DNA from: Metopolophium dirhodum
Taxonomy: Eukaryota > Arthropoda > Insecta > Hemiptera > Aphididae
DNA length: 64,000 bases
Direction of reading: 5' to 3'
NCBI RefSeq assembly: GCF_019925205.1
Contig: NC_083560.1
Coordinates: forward strand, 35,696,270-35,760,269
The notes under the pieces were generated by a model. The model saw nothing but the letters and a program-made list of their open reading frames with translations. It had not been told where the DNA came from and did not search any database. Numbering within the stretch: the stretch's first letter is position 1; each line of letters opens with the position of its first letter. The position numbers and the translations under genes were made by a program. Below are positions 12,178 to 24,389 of this stretch, piece by piece.

Positions 12178-14690
12178 AAAAGGTGAGTAAGTGGATGTCG
12201 CTCTGCTGTAGAGTAGGTTACAAGTGGGTCACTGAAATAGATGGTGTTAAATTTGAATTCAATGATATAATATCATTGTATAAGAAAAACGATTCTGAGC
12301 GAAAACGGTCAGTCAGCCTATGATATAACCATAAATACCAAGTATATTTGATGATATTATTGAGAATAAAAAAAAAAATAATAAATTTAAAAAAAACACA
12401 CATCGTTGTAAAATTAATACATTCATCGTTCCATTCAGAATGTAAAATTTTTATGAATTCTGAACTCAAAATAATTTGCTAATTATTGTGATTTTTCAAT
12501 ATTTTGTCAATTTTAGTTTCTGAGTGGAACGATGAATGTATTGATTATACAATGATTTTGGGGGGTTAAAAGTAAACATTTCCCAGTAGTTTTAAAAAGT
12601 GCCGTTAAAAACGAAAGAAAATTGAAGGAAAAACGGGAATTTTTACGCAAAATCTGTGTTCGAGAAAATCGATTTTGGTTTTTGGTGTAACTCTAAAACA
12701 AATGAACGTACCTATATACATAACATTTTCACTGGTTGTTTATATTTGCATTTTCTATACACGATAACATTTTTAAAATATTTTGATCTGTTTTGAAATG
12801 TTTAGGAACATTTTCACTTTCCTATTTTATTAGTATTTTTTTCTATTGATGTCAATAAAACATTATTTGTGAGGTAAAAAAGCTTGAAAATTGAATACAA
12901 GGCTCCTACTATGTATCTACAGTCATTCGTTTTTTAATTACAACAAAATAAGAAAATCGTTACATGAGAAATCGAGTGAATTACAAATGTTGTAAAAATA
13001 TGAATTTCAATCACTCATAAAAATTTAATTTGATTTTCTTCTAGAAATTTTTTTTTGGAAAAGGTAGAAAATATTGTATAACATTTAAAAATCTAAGATT
13101 TAAAAAGACAATTTTTATGAATTTCTAACTCAAAATAATTTGTTAATTTTCGTGATTTTTCCGTATTTTGTCAAGATTTGAACTTTAAATGCTTATAAAT
13201 AAAAACTGTGACTTATGATTTTTAATATTTTTGAAATATCATTGTAACAATATAGTAGGAGCCTTGTATTTTTTACCTAACAAATAAAGTTTTATTGACA
13301 TCCATAGAAAAAAATACTAATAAAATTGGAAACTGAAAATGTTTATTATGTAAAATTTTTTATTTTTGTGTCTGTCATCACCTCTTAGGATAGTAAAAAT
13401 GCTTGGATTTTCTTCAACAGTAACTTTTCTGATAGGAAAGTGAGTCTAGTTGGTACTTTGGGGGGTCAAAAGTAAACATTTCCCAGTAGTTTTCAAAAGC
13501 GACGTGAAAACGAAAGAAAAAGGTAGGTAAGTGGATGTCGCTCTGCTCTAGTGTAGGTTACAATAAGTGAGTCACTGTAATGGATGGTGTTAAATTTGAA
13601 TTCAATGATATAATATCTTCGTATAAGAAAAACGATTCTGAGCGAAAACGGTCAATCAGCTCATGATATTACCAAGTATATTTGATGATATTATTGTGAA
13701 TAAAGTAATTAATATATAACCAATTTACGTGGAGACTTGTTTTAAATTTTCAATCCTTAGCTATAAAAGTTGAATATTTTATAAATTTTTAACTACAAAA
13801 TAATTATTAAATTTTAAATTTGATAAATGTTGTTAAAATTTGTACTTTAAACGCTTATAAAAAAAACTGTAATTTATGATTGTTAATATTTTTTATCTGC
13901 GTTTGAAATAAAACACTAGGAGCCTTTTATTAAAGTTTTTTGACATTCATAAAAAAAAAAAACCAAAAAAAGTTGGAAACTGAGTATATCCGTAAACAGC
14001 TCAACACAATTTAAAATATTTAAAATTTTTTTCATGTATAGAAAAGGTTAATACATTCAGTGAAAATTTCATGTATTTACGATCTTTTATTTTAGAGTTA
14101 TACCAAAATCCAAAAATAATTTTGTCAAAAACTGATTTTGCGTAAAAATGTCTGTTTTTTCTTAATATTTATTTTGTTTTTTCGGTTGCTTTTGAAAACT
14201 ATTGAGAATTTTTAATTTTACCTCCCAAAAGCACCAACAAGATTCACTTTCCTATCGAACAAGATACTGAATTTGAAAATCAAAGCATTTTTTCTACTAC
14301 TAATCGTGTACACAAACATAAAAATAAAAATTTAATTTAAAAACAAACATAATTGAAAAATCAGTACATTATTCGTTCTACTCAGAATCTAAACCTTATT
14401 AAATTAGAAACTGAAAATGTCTCTAATCAGTTCAAAACAAATCAAAATATTTTTATTGTGTATAGAAAATGCTGATACAAACATTGAGTCAACACGTCAT
14501 GTTTCTACGGTAATTTGTTTTAAAGTTAACCAAAATCCAAAATGGTTTTAGTAAAAATCGATTTAGCGTAAAAATTTCAGTTTTGCCTTAATTTTTTTTT
14601 TTTGTTTATCACAGTGCTTTTGAAAATTACTGAGAATTTTTTACGCATTGTTATAAGAAAACGTAAATTTTTTTTTTTACTCTATAAGTA
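12178..14690. repeat. Cluster of repeat R copies in both orientations
   Basis: Repeat R starts AAAAAGGTGGGTAAGTGGAT, has GATTCTGAGCGAAAACGGTC about 120 bp in, and ends near CATTCATCG(CT)TCCGCTCAGAATC. Here a short internally deleted copy (12178-12445, plus) is followed by a reversed set of fragments (about 12518-13510). A longer plus copy starts at 13516 and ends near 14395, with another fragment to 14690. No protein is encoded that I recognise. Confidence 0.7.
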
Positions 14691-14699
14691 CACTGATAC

Positions 14700-15706
14700 C
14701 TGATCTAGTGATCTATATTAAAATTATATACTTTCTTTTATTCGTAAAATAAATGTAAATTTTTCTTTTTATTGATCAAAGCACAATAGCATGGTGGATA
14801 TTTACTTACTATAAACAATAAACATCAGTAATTAGTAATGTTACGTGGTACTATACCATAAAAACGTGTCTATAACTGATATATTATGTAGGTATCCGAA
14901 GTGACAGATTAATACCAAACGGGGGTATAGGAGAATGGTTTGATGTTATAGACAGTTAGGCTATTAAGAGTATACAACTTAATGTATATTGTAAATAAAA
15001 TATTATGGACAATATAATAATATATATTTTACTTTACCGATTACCTGGTAGCAATACGCGGAGCAAGCGATGAAACGAGACTAGTTTGGGATACGTAAAT
15101 CTAGTAGACTGGACGATTATTATTACCTACTATACATTTTGTTAATTAATCAAAACAATTACATCTATACATGGAGGGAGGGTCCCCGTGATATTGTAAC
15201 GTCTTCTCTTCACCTATCGCTCTTACCGCTCTTTTTAGGTGTCGTTCTGTTTATATTAACGAGGTCTCGGAGACTCGACCTTGGTGTGTGATATTATTCT
15301 TAGGAATCAGGGTTACCTTATGTGAAGCAAAGTACTCAACGTATATATATATCTGTTATTAAACATGAGTGTGTTATTATATTATTAGGTAATACTTTGT
15401 AACATCACAGCATTTTTTGGCGTATTATTTCATGGCAAAAAGTCCCCGAGCCCCGAGCGTATCTTAGTGGTTACAATCTACCAATCTACGGTTGCGCGTA
15501 CCCTACTCTCATACAACGGTCATTATATTATTATAACAAAATAGTCTCGCGCGCTAATGCAGTAGTAATCACAGTATTACGCAACACCTGTCCCCCGAAC
15601 CCCTCTCCCTTGCAGTGATCATTGTCAACGCGCCGCGACGTCGGCTCGTCCACCACCGTCCGTGCCTCGTCGTACCCGTCGGCACGATCCGACAGGTCCA
15701 TCTGTT
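14700..15706. other. Intergenic DNA, no gene recognised
   Basis: The left part is AT-rich. From about 15160 base composition becomes more GC-rich (for example 15600-15710), suggesting old unique sequence or a promoter region, but no coding exon could be supported. Confidence 0.35.
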
Positions 15707-15714
15707 CCCCTAAT

Positions 15715-16405
15715 CAGGGGCGTATACAAGGGGGGGGGATGTGGGGGTCAGATCCCCCCCCAATAGGCCTTTTTTTAAATTTTATAAAATAGTGTTCTTA
15801 ATGACTTAATGTAAGGAAATTACAAGGAAAAAAAATGGCAAGGATTTTTTGTAAATTTTTATTTTAACACATTCAACAATTAATTAAAAATAATTTACTT
15901 AATATTAATCAGTAATCATATATTTATTTCATATTCATATAATCGTATTATGTGATATTTGATAATATGTATATTATATATACAAGTATAATAAATTATT
16001 ATAAGATAATAATATGTGGCAGACCAGCCACGGGCCGTCGCCAGTCGCCACCGTCACCGATATCAACGCGGCGGAGACGACGCCCGCATGTCCGTGCGTA
16101 TAATAATACATTTTCCTATACATTAGAAAAAGAAATATAAAAATAGCTAAAAATAGCTTAAATAATAAATATTATTATCTAAAAACAAAAATCAACCACA
16201 AATATTATGTCAGTTGTACGAACAAGTCATAACTACATATAACTACTTGTAGAATTTAAAATAAAATGTATTGAATATATATATTATGTTTTATCATTTA
16301 TTAGGTATTTAAATGTGCACATACCTAGGTTTAGGTATTTTTGTTCCATAATAATTTGTTTGCAACTGATCCCCCCCCCATACAAAAGTTATGTATACGC
16401 CACTG
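15715..16405. mobile_element. hAT-type MITE, 691 bp
   Basis: The left end CAGGGGCGTATACA and right end (complement CAGTGGCGTATACA) are flanked by a perfect 8-bp target duplication, CCCCTAAT, at 15707-15714 and 16406-16413. Both subterminal regions contain long G/C homopolymers (GATCCCCCCCC). No transposase is present. It interrupts a GC-rich stretch. Confidence 0.9.
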
Positions 16406-16749
16406 CCCCTAATTAATGTAATTGTATTAAAAACCCGCAAAATGACACACTGACCGTCCCCACTCCAAGAGACGGCATATTCATCGACAACTTTGGACCG
16501 TTGTGTTCCGTCGACACAGAAGAATTTTTCGTTCAACATTTCTTTTTCGTAACCACTGGTGACACGACGTTCTCCTTTTGCAACTGGCGACCTGTCAACA
16601 ACACGCACTTCTTTTTGCAACCGGTGACCTTTCGACACGTACGAAAAACACACGTCTCCGGTGTCATCGGCTAAAAACCTCGTGAGTCGTGACCAACCGA
16701 CAACGGGCATCATTTTCCACACAGTTCCGATACACTCAAACACTGCCAT
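16309..16749 (-). CDS. Hypothetical open frame, partly in MITE
   Basis: A 146-codon minus frame starts with ATG at 16749. Its first ~110 codons lie in GC-richer unique DNA (sequence begins MAVFECIGTVWKMMPVVGW); the last ~35 run into the hAT MITE. I recognise no domain. The opposite strand is also open over part of this stretch, so the frame may be coincidental. If real, the MITE insertion replaced its original C-terminus. Confidence 0.15.
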   Translation of the reverse strand: MAVFECIGTVWKMMPVVGWSRLTRFLADDTGDVCFSYVSKGHRLQKEVRVVDRSPVAKGERRVTSGYEKEMLNEKFFCVDGTQRSKVVDEYAVSWSGDGQCVILRVFNTITLIRGSGVYITFVWGGDQLQTNYYGTKIPKPRYVHI

Positions 16750-18516
16750 GATGGGCTAAGCTAAGCCACAACGACGGGCCCGCGGCGGGCGAAGCCAAAA
16801 AACCAGCAGTCCGCCGTTCAATTCAGCACCGTCAATTCGTCAAGTCGTAATATAAACTTCCCCATGTCCCCCCCCCTTTAATGCACGATTATAGGTGTCT
16901 CTCTTTCCCATCATGTTCCTTTGGCTGTCGCAATCTGACGCTTTGGTGTTTTATTTAAATATATAAGAAGTTCAATAAAAGATACCATGCGGTACACCTT
17001 GGTGACCCTGAGGGAGCGCGCTATGATTAATATAGTACGTCGTCCCCTGTGGGCCAAGAGATAAAAAAAAATCCAATCATTATAGTATATTATATTATTA
17101 ATTCTTATATATTAAAAAAGATTTTCATCTTGCGACAAGCTTCCAAAACTCCCGTTAAACCATATTGTTTCCCCTACATACCATGTGCCTCTCTGTATCA
17201 ACTTCACATATCTTTCATGTGACTGTTACATGCCAAAAACTTAAATATTCCCTTCATGCCAAAATTATATATATTTTATATGCCGAACTTATATACCCTT
17301 CATATATTAACTTATATTATGTTTTATATTCATACAATGTATATCACCCAAATTAATCTTGTCATATCACCTAACTGATTATTCTATAAAATGTTTAAAT
17401 CGAAATTACCTATCACCTTGTTACTGTAAAATACAAACCACGTGATTACCTTAAACTAAATCTTATGATCGTTTAGATTATTACCTACCCTCCTTTAAAT
17501 AAATCTTCAGCACTGATGCGTGTACAAAAACCTACGAGTTCCACCGACCGAGCCTTAGGGCCTACACGTGGTGCGGCTCGTAGGTCACGTATCGAGTGTT
17601 CCCCTCTACACGTGGGTAGTTTTCTGGCGGTAAAAGGCCAGAATTCTTTAACTTATAAATTATAACTCAGGGTTACCAATCGGGCCATGGTGTGTCGTGG
17701 GTGCCGATATCCGATGTGGGTTGAGCTGGTCGTCCGCAGGTCCTCTTCAGGTCGTTGTCAGCCCTCGACTTCCACTATCGACCGCCTAACTATTGACTAC
17801 CTAACTGTAGATTGCCAGGAGTCCCGTTTGGTTATTCGCACGATGAGGACTAAACATAGTAGGCAGTGCCATTTGGTAGAGTGCATTTGGTCGTCTTTAT
17901 ATATAAGTGATCTTATGACCCTGTTACAAAAATACGCGGTGGCGTGATTTACATTCTCAATAACAGAGTGATGCACATTGCAATTGCAAATATGCAATAT
18001 GTTGTAACATTATAATATATTAATTTTCAGCAAAATACAAACTAGATTCAATTTGGTAATTGCTACTAAAAACTTCCTTCAAAATGTAGGTTCGCAGCAT
18101 TTTTCTAATAAAAGGTATTTTCAGAAACATTTTTTTTTTTTTTTTAGACAACAGTTAAACACTCAGTTGTAAAACCATTACATCTTTGTTTGCTCGGTGA
18201 CGGTTTACACCCAAAACCATGCTATAATATAATAATAGACAGTGATACTTATTGCTATAAGTAGGTACTTATAATATCAAAACAATTATTTGAAATTAAA
18301 ATGAATTATTTATTTTAATTATCACTACAAAATTGCAAAGCACAATATCTTTAATTTTGTATAAAATTATAATACAATACAAAATGTTGTGTCTATTGTG
18401 TCTGGTTTCAGGTTTGATGGTGATGGTTGTGAAGTTGACGTAGGCGTGAGTGTGAATTGAACAGTGTGGTCTGAATAAAAGGACGATGAATTATGAGGAT
18501 AATTAGGTTGTGTATA
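16750..18516. other. Intergenic DNA with GC-rich patches
   Basis: GC-rich patches occur at 16750-16860 and 17510-17900 within AT-rich DNA. The open frame 17687-17947 has no recognisable domain. The phrase CTACACGTGG occurs at about 17560 and 17610. No gene is supported. Confidence 0.3.
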
Positions 18517-20957
18517 TTAAGTTTGATATGAGTATAGGCATGGTTGAGTATTTAAGTAAGGACTGGAATTATATTGTAAGTTAGAAGATGAGTTTTGGTC
18601 CATTGTATAATTATTAAAATTGAAAGGAGGAGTTGGAATGGGATACTGAGGCTGTGGTTCATGTAGTACGTTTTGTTCTATGGGTAGATTTTGATTTTTT
18701 ATAATATTTCTTAAATATTGAAGACTGTTAAGGTGAAATTCTAATTTTTGCTCTTCATTTAATAATTTCATGTAGGGAAGAAACGACATAACAATGCTCA
18801 TGTCTGGATTTGATGTAATTTCTTGATTTCTTTTTAGGTGTTCAAGTAAATTACATTGAAATGGAGTAATTGGATTTTTTTTGTTTTTTTTTTGTGTTTT
18901 ATTTGGACTCATAAAAGTAGATGAAACGTTAGCTGGTGTCTCAGAGGTATCATCATCCATATCGTCTAAACTGTGACGTCCTGTATCGTCTTCAACATTT
19001 TCACAATAATCAGTTGTTCTAAAAATAAAATATAAATATATATTTAAAATTATTGATTAAACTAAGAATAATGATTGTTTGATTTTCATAACTAATATAA
19101 ACGCATAAATAGCTGGTTATTGCTAAAAAATGAATCCAAATAATTTTTAAATAACATTGAGTATTAAAAATTATGAATCAAGTAACAGTTGAATGTTTAT
19201 AGTTTCCCTGTGATTATTATTTTTTGAATTGCAACTAAATTCTTAAGTGGGATCCAGTCGGCTTTGTCAAAAGTCAAAACTAATGCATAAAATTGACCAA
19301 AACATAAATTTACATAATAAAGGAGTATAGAAGTAAAAAACGGGAAAATAATTTATAGGAATTTTAAGTTTTAAAATCAGAAAATTATTTATACTCGAAA
19401 ATAATACACGGGAATTTCAAAACCGGAAAAATATTGTACACGGGAAAGTATTATTTCAGAATTTTCCCGTGTAAATATTTCCTAATATTTAAATTCCCGT
19501 CGTTTATTTTTTGGGCATATAATATTTTTCTGATTTTTATTTTCCTTTGTAATATTTTCCTATGTACCTAATTAGCTTCCCGATTTTGAATTCTTGTATA
19601 TGAATTATTTCTCCAAATATTAATTTCCTGATTTATATTTTCATACATTTTCAATTCCTAATAATAATTTTCCTCTAAAATATACTTTTACGATTTTAAT
19701 TTTACTAAGAAGTGATTTACAGTTAATATTAGTTCTCATCACAAAAGCATTCCCGACAAATATTTTCCTGAATTAAATTGTTCCTGACGAACATTTTTCA
19801 GAAAATTACTCGCCACCGTACCTACTTGTATAAGACAAGTAGTAATATAATTAAAAACATTTAATCTCCAATAATTGTAAATGAACAATTAAAAAAAATT
19901 CAAACTTATAAATTCACTTACTTCGTTTTGTTGGTAGTCGTATTTAAATATGACATAATTTGTGTGTATGCATAAGGTTTTTTTTTTGTACCTCCCGATC
20001 CACTTCTAAAATTTTTCTCTTTTGAAATATACTTTAAATATGCATCACGAACAAGTTTCCATTTTTGATTCTTTAACTCTTTTGCTAAATTAAATATAAT
20101 GTTTTGAAATTATTGTAATTTATATTTTATATTACGTATTCACTATTGTAAATTATAATGTGATTTTTAGATCCTGAGCATAGCAATGAATGTATTGATT
20201 TTACAATGGTGTGTTTTTTTATTTTTGTGTTTGAAGACACTTTCTTATACCTAGGTAGATTAAAAATTCTCAGTTATTTTTAAAATAATCGGGAAAAGTA
20301 AAAAAAAATGAATATTTTTTAAAATTTTTATATTATTATTAAAATATATTAATAAATATAACTGTTTGGTTACCAACAAGTTAGACTGTCTTTGCTCAAA
20401 ATCGTTTTTTTATCATAATAATGAATCTTAATACAACATTCCAATAATTACTGCATGATGCCAGTGGCGTATTTACGGGGTGATCAAGGGGATCAACCGT
20501 CCCCCATAGGCTGTATATATTATTGAGTATACAATAATATCATGATATTTTATTATTATTATTATTATATGTAATGCTGCTATTATAACTGATAAGTACC
20601 TAGGTAAAGTATCTATATAAGTTTAATCGTATAAAAAGATGATACCGCCTATGTATATAAGGTCTAATGTCTATTATTATTTATTTGGATACTTACTTTT
20701 ACTATTTGTTGAATAGTATTATTTTATTTATTTATTTATAACTACTTAACCTATTGATAATCATAATAGATAATTGTCTTACCTTTTTCTTCTTTTTCAA
20801 CAGCTCCTAGGTTCTCCCATTCCAAATTATATACTGCTTCGGCTACTTTCAACTAAGCTGAGATTTTTAGTTCTTCATTCATATACTCATTAGAGGTCTT
20901 GTCCCAAATACATGGATAGTTTTGGACCTCAGTTATTAATTTTTCAGTTGAATACAT
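18517..20957 (-). CDS. MADF/BESS domain DNA-binding protein, one in-frame TAG
   Basis: Three minus-strand exons join in phase with GT/AG borders: 20957-20783, 20084-19922 and 19018-18517. Exons 1-2 encode an N-terminal MADF (Myb/SANT-like Adf-1) domain: LITEVQNYPCIWDKTSNEY, then KWKLVRDAYLKYI, then GSGGTKKKPYAYTQIMSYL. Exon 3 encodes an acidic linker and a BESS motif (DMSIVMSFLPYMKLLNEEQK, then LEFHL). A Pro/Gln/Asn-rich tail follows. Adf-1-type proteins bind promoter DNA through MADF and partners through BESS. Codon 35 of exon 1 is TAG (complement of 20853-20855), at the site where MADF domains have a conserved Trp. The gene is thus a recent pseudogene, a null allele, or carries a base error. 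Introns hold repeats at 19330-19830 and a MITE-like end at 20462. Confidence 0.75.
19330..19830. repeat. Degenerate array of CGGGAAAATA-type motifs in both orientations
   Basis: Within intron 2 of the MADF/BESS gene, GGGAAAATAATTTAT, CACGGGAATTTC, CCGGAAAAATATT and CACGGGAAAGTATT occur at 19330-19455. Their complements (TTTTCCCGTG, TAAATATTTCC, AATTCCCG, TATTTTCC and others) fill 19455-19800. The unit is about 20-30 bp and diverged. No family is recognised. Confidence 0.6.
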
Positions 20958-21420
20958 GTTTATGGTTTAATGGAAAATATTATTTTAAATATATCATAAG
21001 CATATAAGTTTTTAAAAAACTGCCAATTCCAAAAATAACGGCAACCGAAAAACGCTCAGTGTAGACGGTACCGTGCCGTACAGATGAATGTAATGTTGTG
21101 TACGACGGATACGCATCGTCGCTTCCAAAATGCAACAGCGTTTCAGACCGATTTCGGACGGTTCGGAGAATCGGTATAGTCTGGCCCCGATAAGCGTATA
21201 TAATATGTTAATTATAGTTGTTGCATTCGTTTACTGATCGTAGTCTGATCGATCAAGACGTTACAACACATGCGGGTGAGACGTCCTGTTGATTGTGTTT
21301 ACAGTATATACTGTCTGCATAGAACATTAGTTATAAAATTGACATCGATAATGGTGCCCAATATATCACATTATAATTTATAATATTATACAACATAATA
21401 TAATATTTATAGCTGCAGTT
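20958..21420. promoter_or_regulatory. Upstream region of MADF/BESS gene
   Basis: The 460 bp before the ATG of the minus-strand gene include a GC-rich stretch (about 21040-21200; TACCGTGCCGTAC, GCATCGTCGCTTCC, CCGATTTCGGACGG) that may be its promoter. CATGCGGGTGAGACGTCC at 21269 resembles the end of the TTAAGAGGACG MITE family. No defined promoter element is certain. Confidence 0.3.
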
Positions 21421-22685
21421 AAAGTCGTCGTCTGCGGGCAGTGTAAGAACACGCCCGTGTATATTTTCATTGGTAATTTCATGGGACATACAAAATATTA
21501 TAGGTAGATACCTAGTATTAAATGCATATATAAAATATAATTATTATATCGTGAGCTCAGAACCAAAAGGTGCTATCTCAAAATATCAAATTATTCAGGA
21601 GAGCCATTTTAAACTATTTTCCACATCTAAAAATTCACAAAGTTGTTCTGCGTTAACAATAGTAATTTTTTTTTTAAAATCAAAACGTTATGTAAAAAAA
21701 TCAAAATTGTAAGAAATTTCCAGTAATAACCAAAAAGTTCTTCAGGTAGAACCTTTTGGTTGTAAATATAGTTGTTTTCACTTAATTAGAACTGTTTCGT
21801 TCCGAATTAAATGTGTTTTTACTAAGACATTACCAACCCCAAAATAATAAATAAAGTGACATTGGCTTTTCGTTTATAGATCCCTATTTCAAGACAGTAA
21901 TTTGGGAGGGAGTCGAGGGTTAAGGGTTCAAACCCCCCCCCCCTCGAAGTTTTGTCAGATTATGTTATCTTATAAATAATTAAACATCATACATGGTTTT
22001 AATTTTCAAAACCACTCGCCACTCATCACCAAAATTTGTCCTGAATGCGTCCACCACGCCTTCTTAATTTATAATTTACAATTTTTTTTATAGAAATTTT
22101 TGCTTTGCTGATAAATGTACAATGATTAATAATATTGTACCATCATATTATTATTGAATGGTTGATACAATGAATATGATATAGTACTTTTTGGTTATCA
22201 CTAATTTATTTTATCGTGCAGATAGAACCTTTTGGTTTTAATACTATTAATAACTAATAAGAACCAAAAGGTGCTATTTAGATCGCTATCAGAAAACAAA
22301 AGTGTAAAGTTAATCGATTTAGCACCTTTTAGTTCTGGATAACTCCTTAAATAATGAACCTATAAAGTTGGATGTGAGCTTGGATAGACCCATTAACCAA
22401 TAAACCCATTTATATCAAAAAGTGGATTTTCGAAAAAATCGATTTAGCCCCTTTTGGTCTGAGGCTACGATATACCTATATTATGTATATAGATAAATTC
22501 GTCTGAAACAGTTTATTATGCAAAAATACGCTATGGGTATAATAAAATGTGTATAACAATAATATTATTATTATATAAAACGTCGTATTTTTTGTAACCT
22601 GTACAGCTGATCAGAAACAAGTAAAAATCATTTACCTACATTAAATTAACGCAACAGCCAACAATAAATTATGGAATATTCTAAA
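21420..22685. repeat. Dispersed repeat, copy 2 (pair with 11080-11690)
   Basis: 21420-21540 and 22470-22685 match the two halves of copy 1 in order and orientation. They are parted here by the inverted-repeat element at 21550-22469. The ends of the repeat were not defined. Confidence 0.65.
21550..22469. mobile_element. Inverted-repeat element with reiterated AACCAAAAGGTGCTAT motif
   Basis: The left end CGTGAGCTCAGAACCAAAAG and right end (complement CGTAGCCTCAGACCAAAAGG) are inverted repeats. The core AACCAAAAGGTGCTAT or its complement recurs at about 21560, 21751, 22228, 22262, 22320 and 22446, in both directions. No open frame of note is present. Superfamily is unknown. The duplicate locus at 11.1-11.7 kb shows that the segment is an insertion. 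Confidence 0.65.
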
Positions 22686-22694
22686 AAGTGGTGT

Positions 22695-22790
22695 ATTGGA
22701 GGGTATACACGGGTATACATCGTATACCCGGATCCCTATTTTTGAATTTATGCGTATACCTAAGAAAATTAGTCTTATATGGGTATACGC
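22695..22790. repeat. Cluster of GTATAC palindromes
   Basis: Five GTATAC-containing phrases occur within 95 bp: GGGTATACACGGGTATACAT, CGTATACCCGG, GCGTATACC and GGGTATACGCG. It may be a degenerate tandem unit or a protein-binding cluster; function unknown. Confidence 0.5.
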
Positions 22791-23172
22791 GTGCTTCCAA
22801 TTTATCATCAGTCATAATATCACCAAACAAAAGTTCAAAATACTAATACTAATATTATTAATAATTTATTATGACATTAAGTACACTATACACTGTCCAA
22901 ACATAGCCTGCATGAAATTCGATTACATTTTACACAACTTCGAGTTTTCGCGATGACGATCGGAAACTGCCGAGGGTGTATATCAGCATATACATATATA
23001 TATAATTAACCATAATTATATATATATATATTATTATATTATATATTTTTATTATTATAATATATATTTCCTTAACTGTGCACTAAGGTTCCAAAAAATA
23101 TTGTAAACCATTGTTATATCGTGTATACACCGAATTTTATCTCGGTCACGGTGTGACGTGTATGGATATTAT

Positions 23173-24389
23173 CAGTGGCATATTTACGGGAGGGGGGAAT
23201 AGATCCCCCTCCCTTGACCTTTTTTTTGTAAAGTTAATTTTTCTTAGTTCCTGTATTTCTCAATATGATATTACTTTTAAGTATCTCTGTTTTCTAAATG
23301 TGGATAAATTTATTTTCTCGGCCATTGTATTATACGTCTCGCTTTCCGTGTTGCGTCCTCTTAAGACGAAAAAACAAACAAGACTTAAAAGTAATTTTAA
23401 AAAAATATGTAATTTTATTTTATATAACTTGATTCTGTTATATTATACTGAAACCTGTCTAAAACTGAAATGTGTATTGGTCCTTTGCAATTGTGCTTAA
23501 TGCAGATTCGAAGATTCCACTGTACTGGCAATTTCTAAGCAAGATAACATTTTCAAAATATTTTGATTCTTTTTGAGCTATTTAATGTATATTATAGATA
23601 TATTTTGTTCGGTCAAAAAACTAGACAATTAAATACAATTAAATCCTCATAAGATGTAATTGATGTAATAATAATTATAAAAAAACATAGCATGCTACAA
23701 TTGCTACTCGATATTTTTTCTCTACAAGGAAAATCTATGAATCATATATATATTTTTGTCATTAAGTTACCATGACAACGAAAACCTTACGAAAAATAAA
23801 AAGTTAATAATAATATGTTTAAAAGAATCGGGCGTATACTTCCACAATAATATTGTTGTGAAGTTTAAATTTTAATGATTTTTAATGATATTGGATAATA
23901 TTCATTAGGTAGTATAAGTAATTGTATATTATGTTGATCTAAGATCGAATGTATTGGGAGAAATATTCGACTATAGTCGCTGGCGAATGCGCCGCGCGGT
24001 AGAGGCCATACTCGTAGCTAACATGTTTATAAAAATATTGATCCGAGGCTCCTCCATCCATTGTATATACGAACTAAATTCCGAGGACATAAGTGTAACG
24101 CGGTGGTGTTGCTGCAGGAAGAGTTGTGGTGTGAGTATGTGACGCTGCCGGGCGGTTACGACGTAGGAGGAGGAGTGGGTGGTGTTGGCGGCGGTATTGG
24201 AAAGTTTCAGCGAAGGAGGAAGCCACAGGAGCGCAGGACCGCAGAACACCACCCCCGGGGACCCATTTATTACTTGCGGTCAATACTTCATAATATAATG
24301 TCTTCATTATTGCTTTTAAATGAATAATTTGTGTCAAGACGTGACTGCCACAATATTTTAAAATACCTCCCTAAGTATATACGCCACTG
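23173..24389. mobile_element. Candidate hAT-type element, ends only
   Basis: CAGTGGCATATTTACGGGAG at the left and the complement of CAGTGGCGTATATACTTAGG at the right resemble each other and the ends of other CAGTGGCG elements here. The 8-bp flanks do not match, so this may be two separate MITE ends rather than one element. Inside, 23970-24270 is markedly GC-rich, with overlapping open frames on both strands that I do not recognise. Confidence 0.35.

Noticed and set aside
17520..17700. Possible tRNA or LTR primer-binding site near GGGTTACCAATCGGGCC
   Set aside because: No cloverleaf could be folded by eye and no paired LTRs were found.
20462..20660. MITE starting CAGTGGCGTATTTACGG in the MADF/BESS intron
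   Set aside because: Only the left end is convincing; no inverted partner end or 8-bp duplication was found, so no element is claimed.
24061..24337. Overlapping frames on both strands in a GC-rich patch, one Gly-rich
   Set aside because: Both strands are open at once over the same patch and the Gly run comes from GGAGGAGG-type repetition; no domain or splice support.
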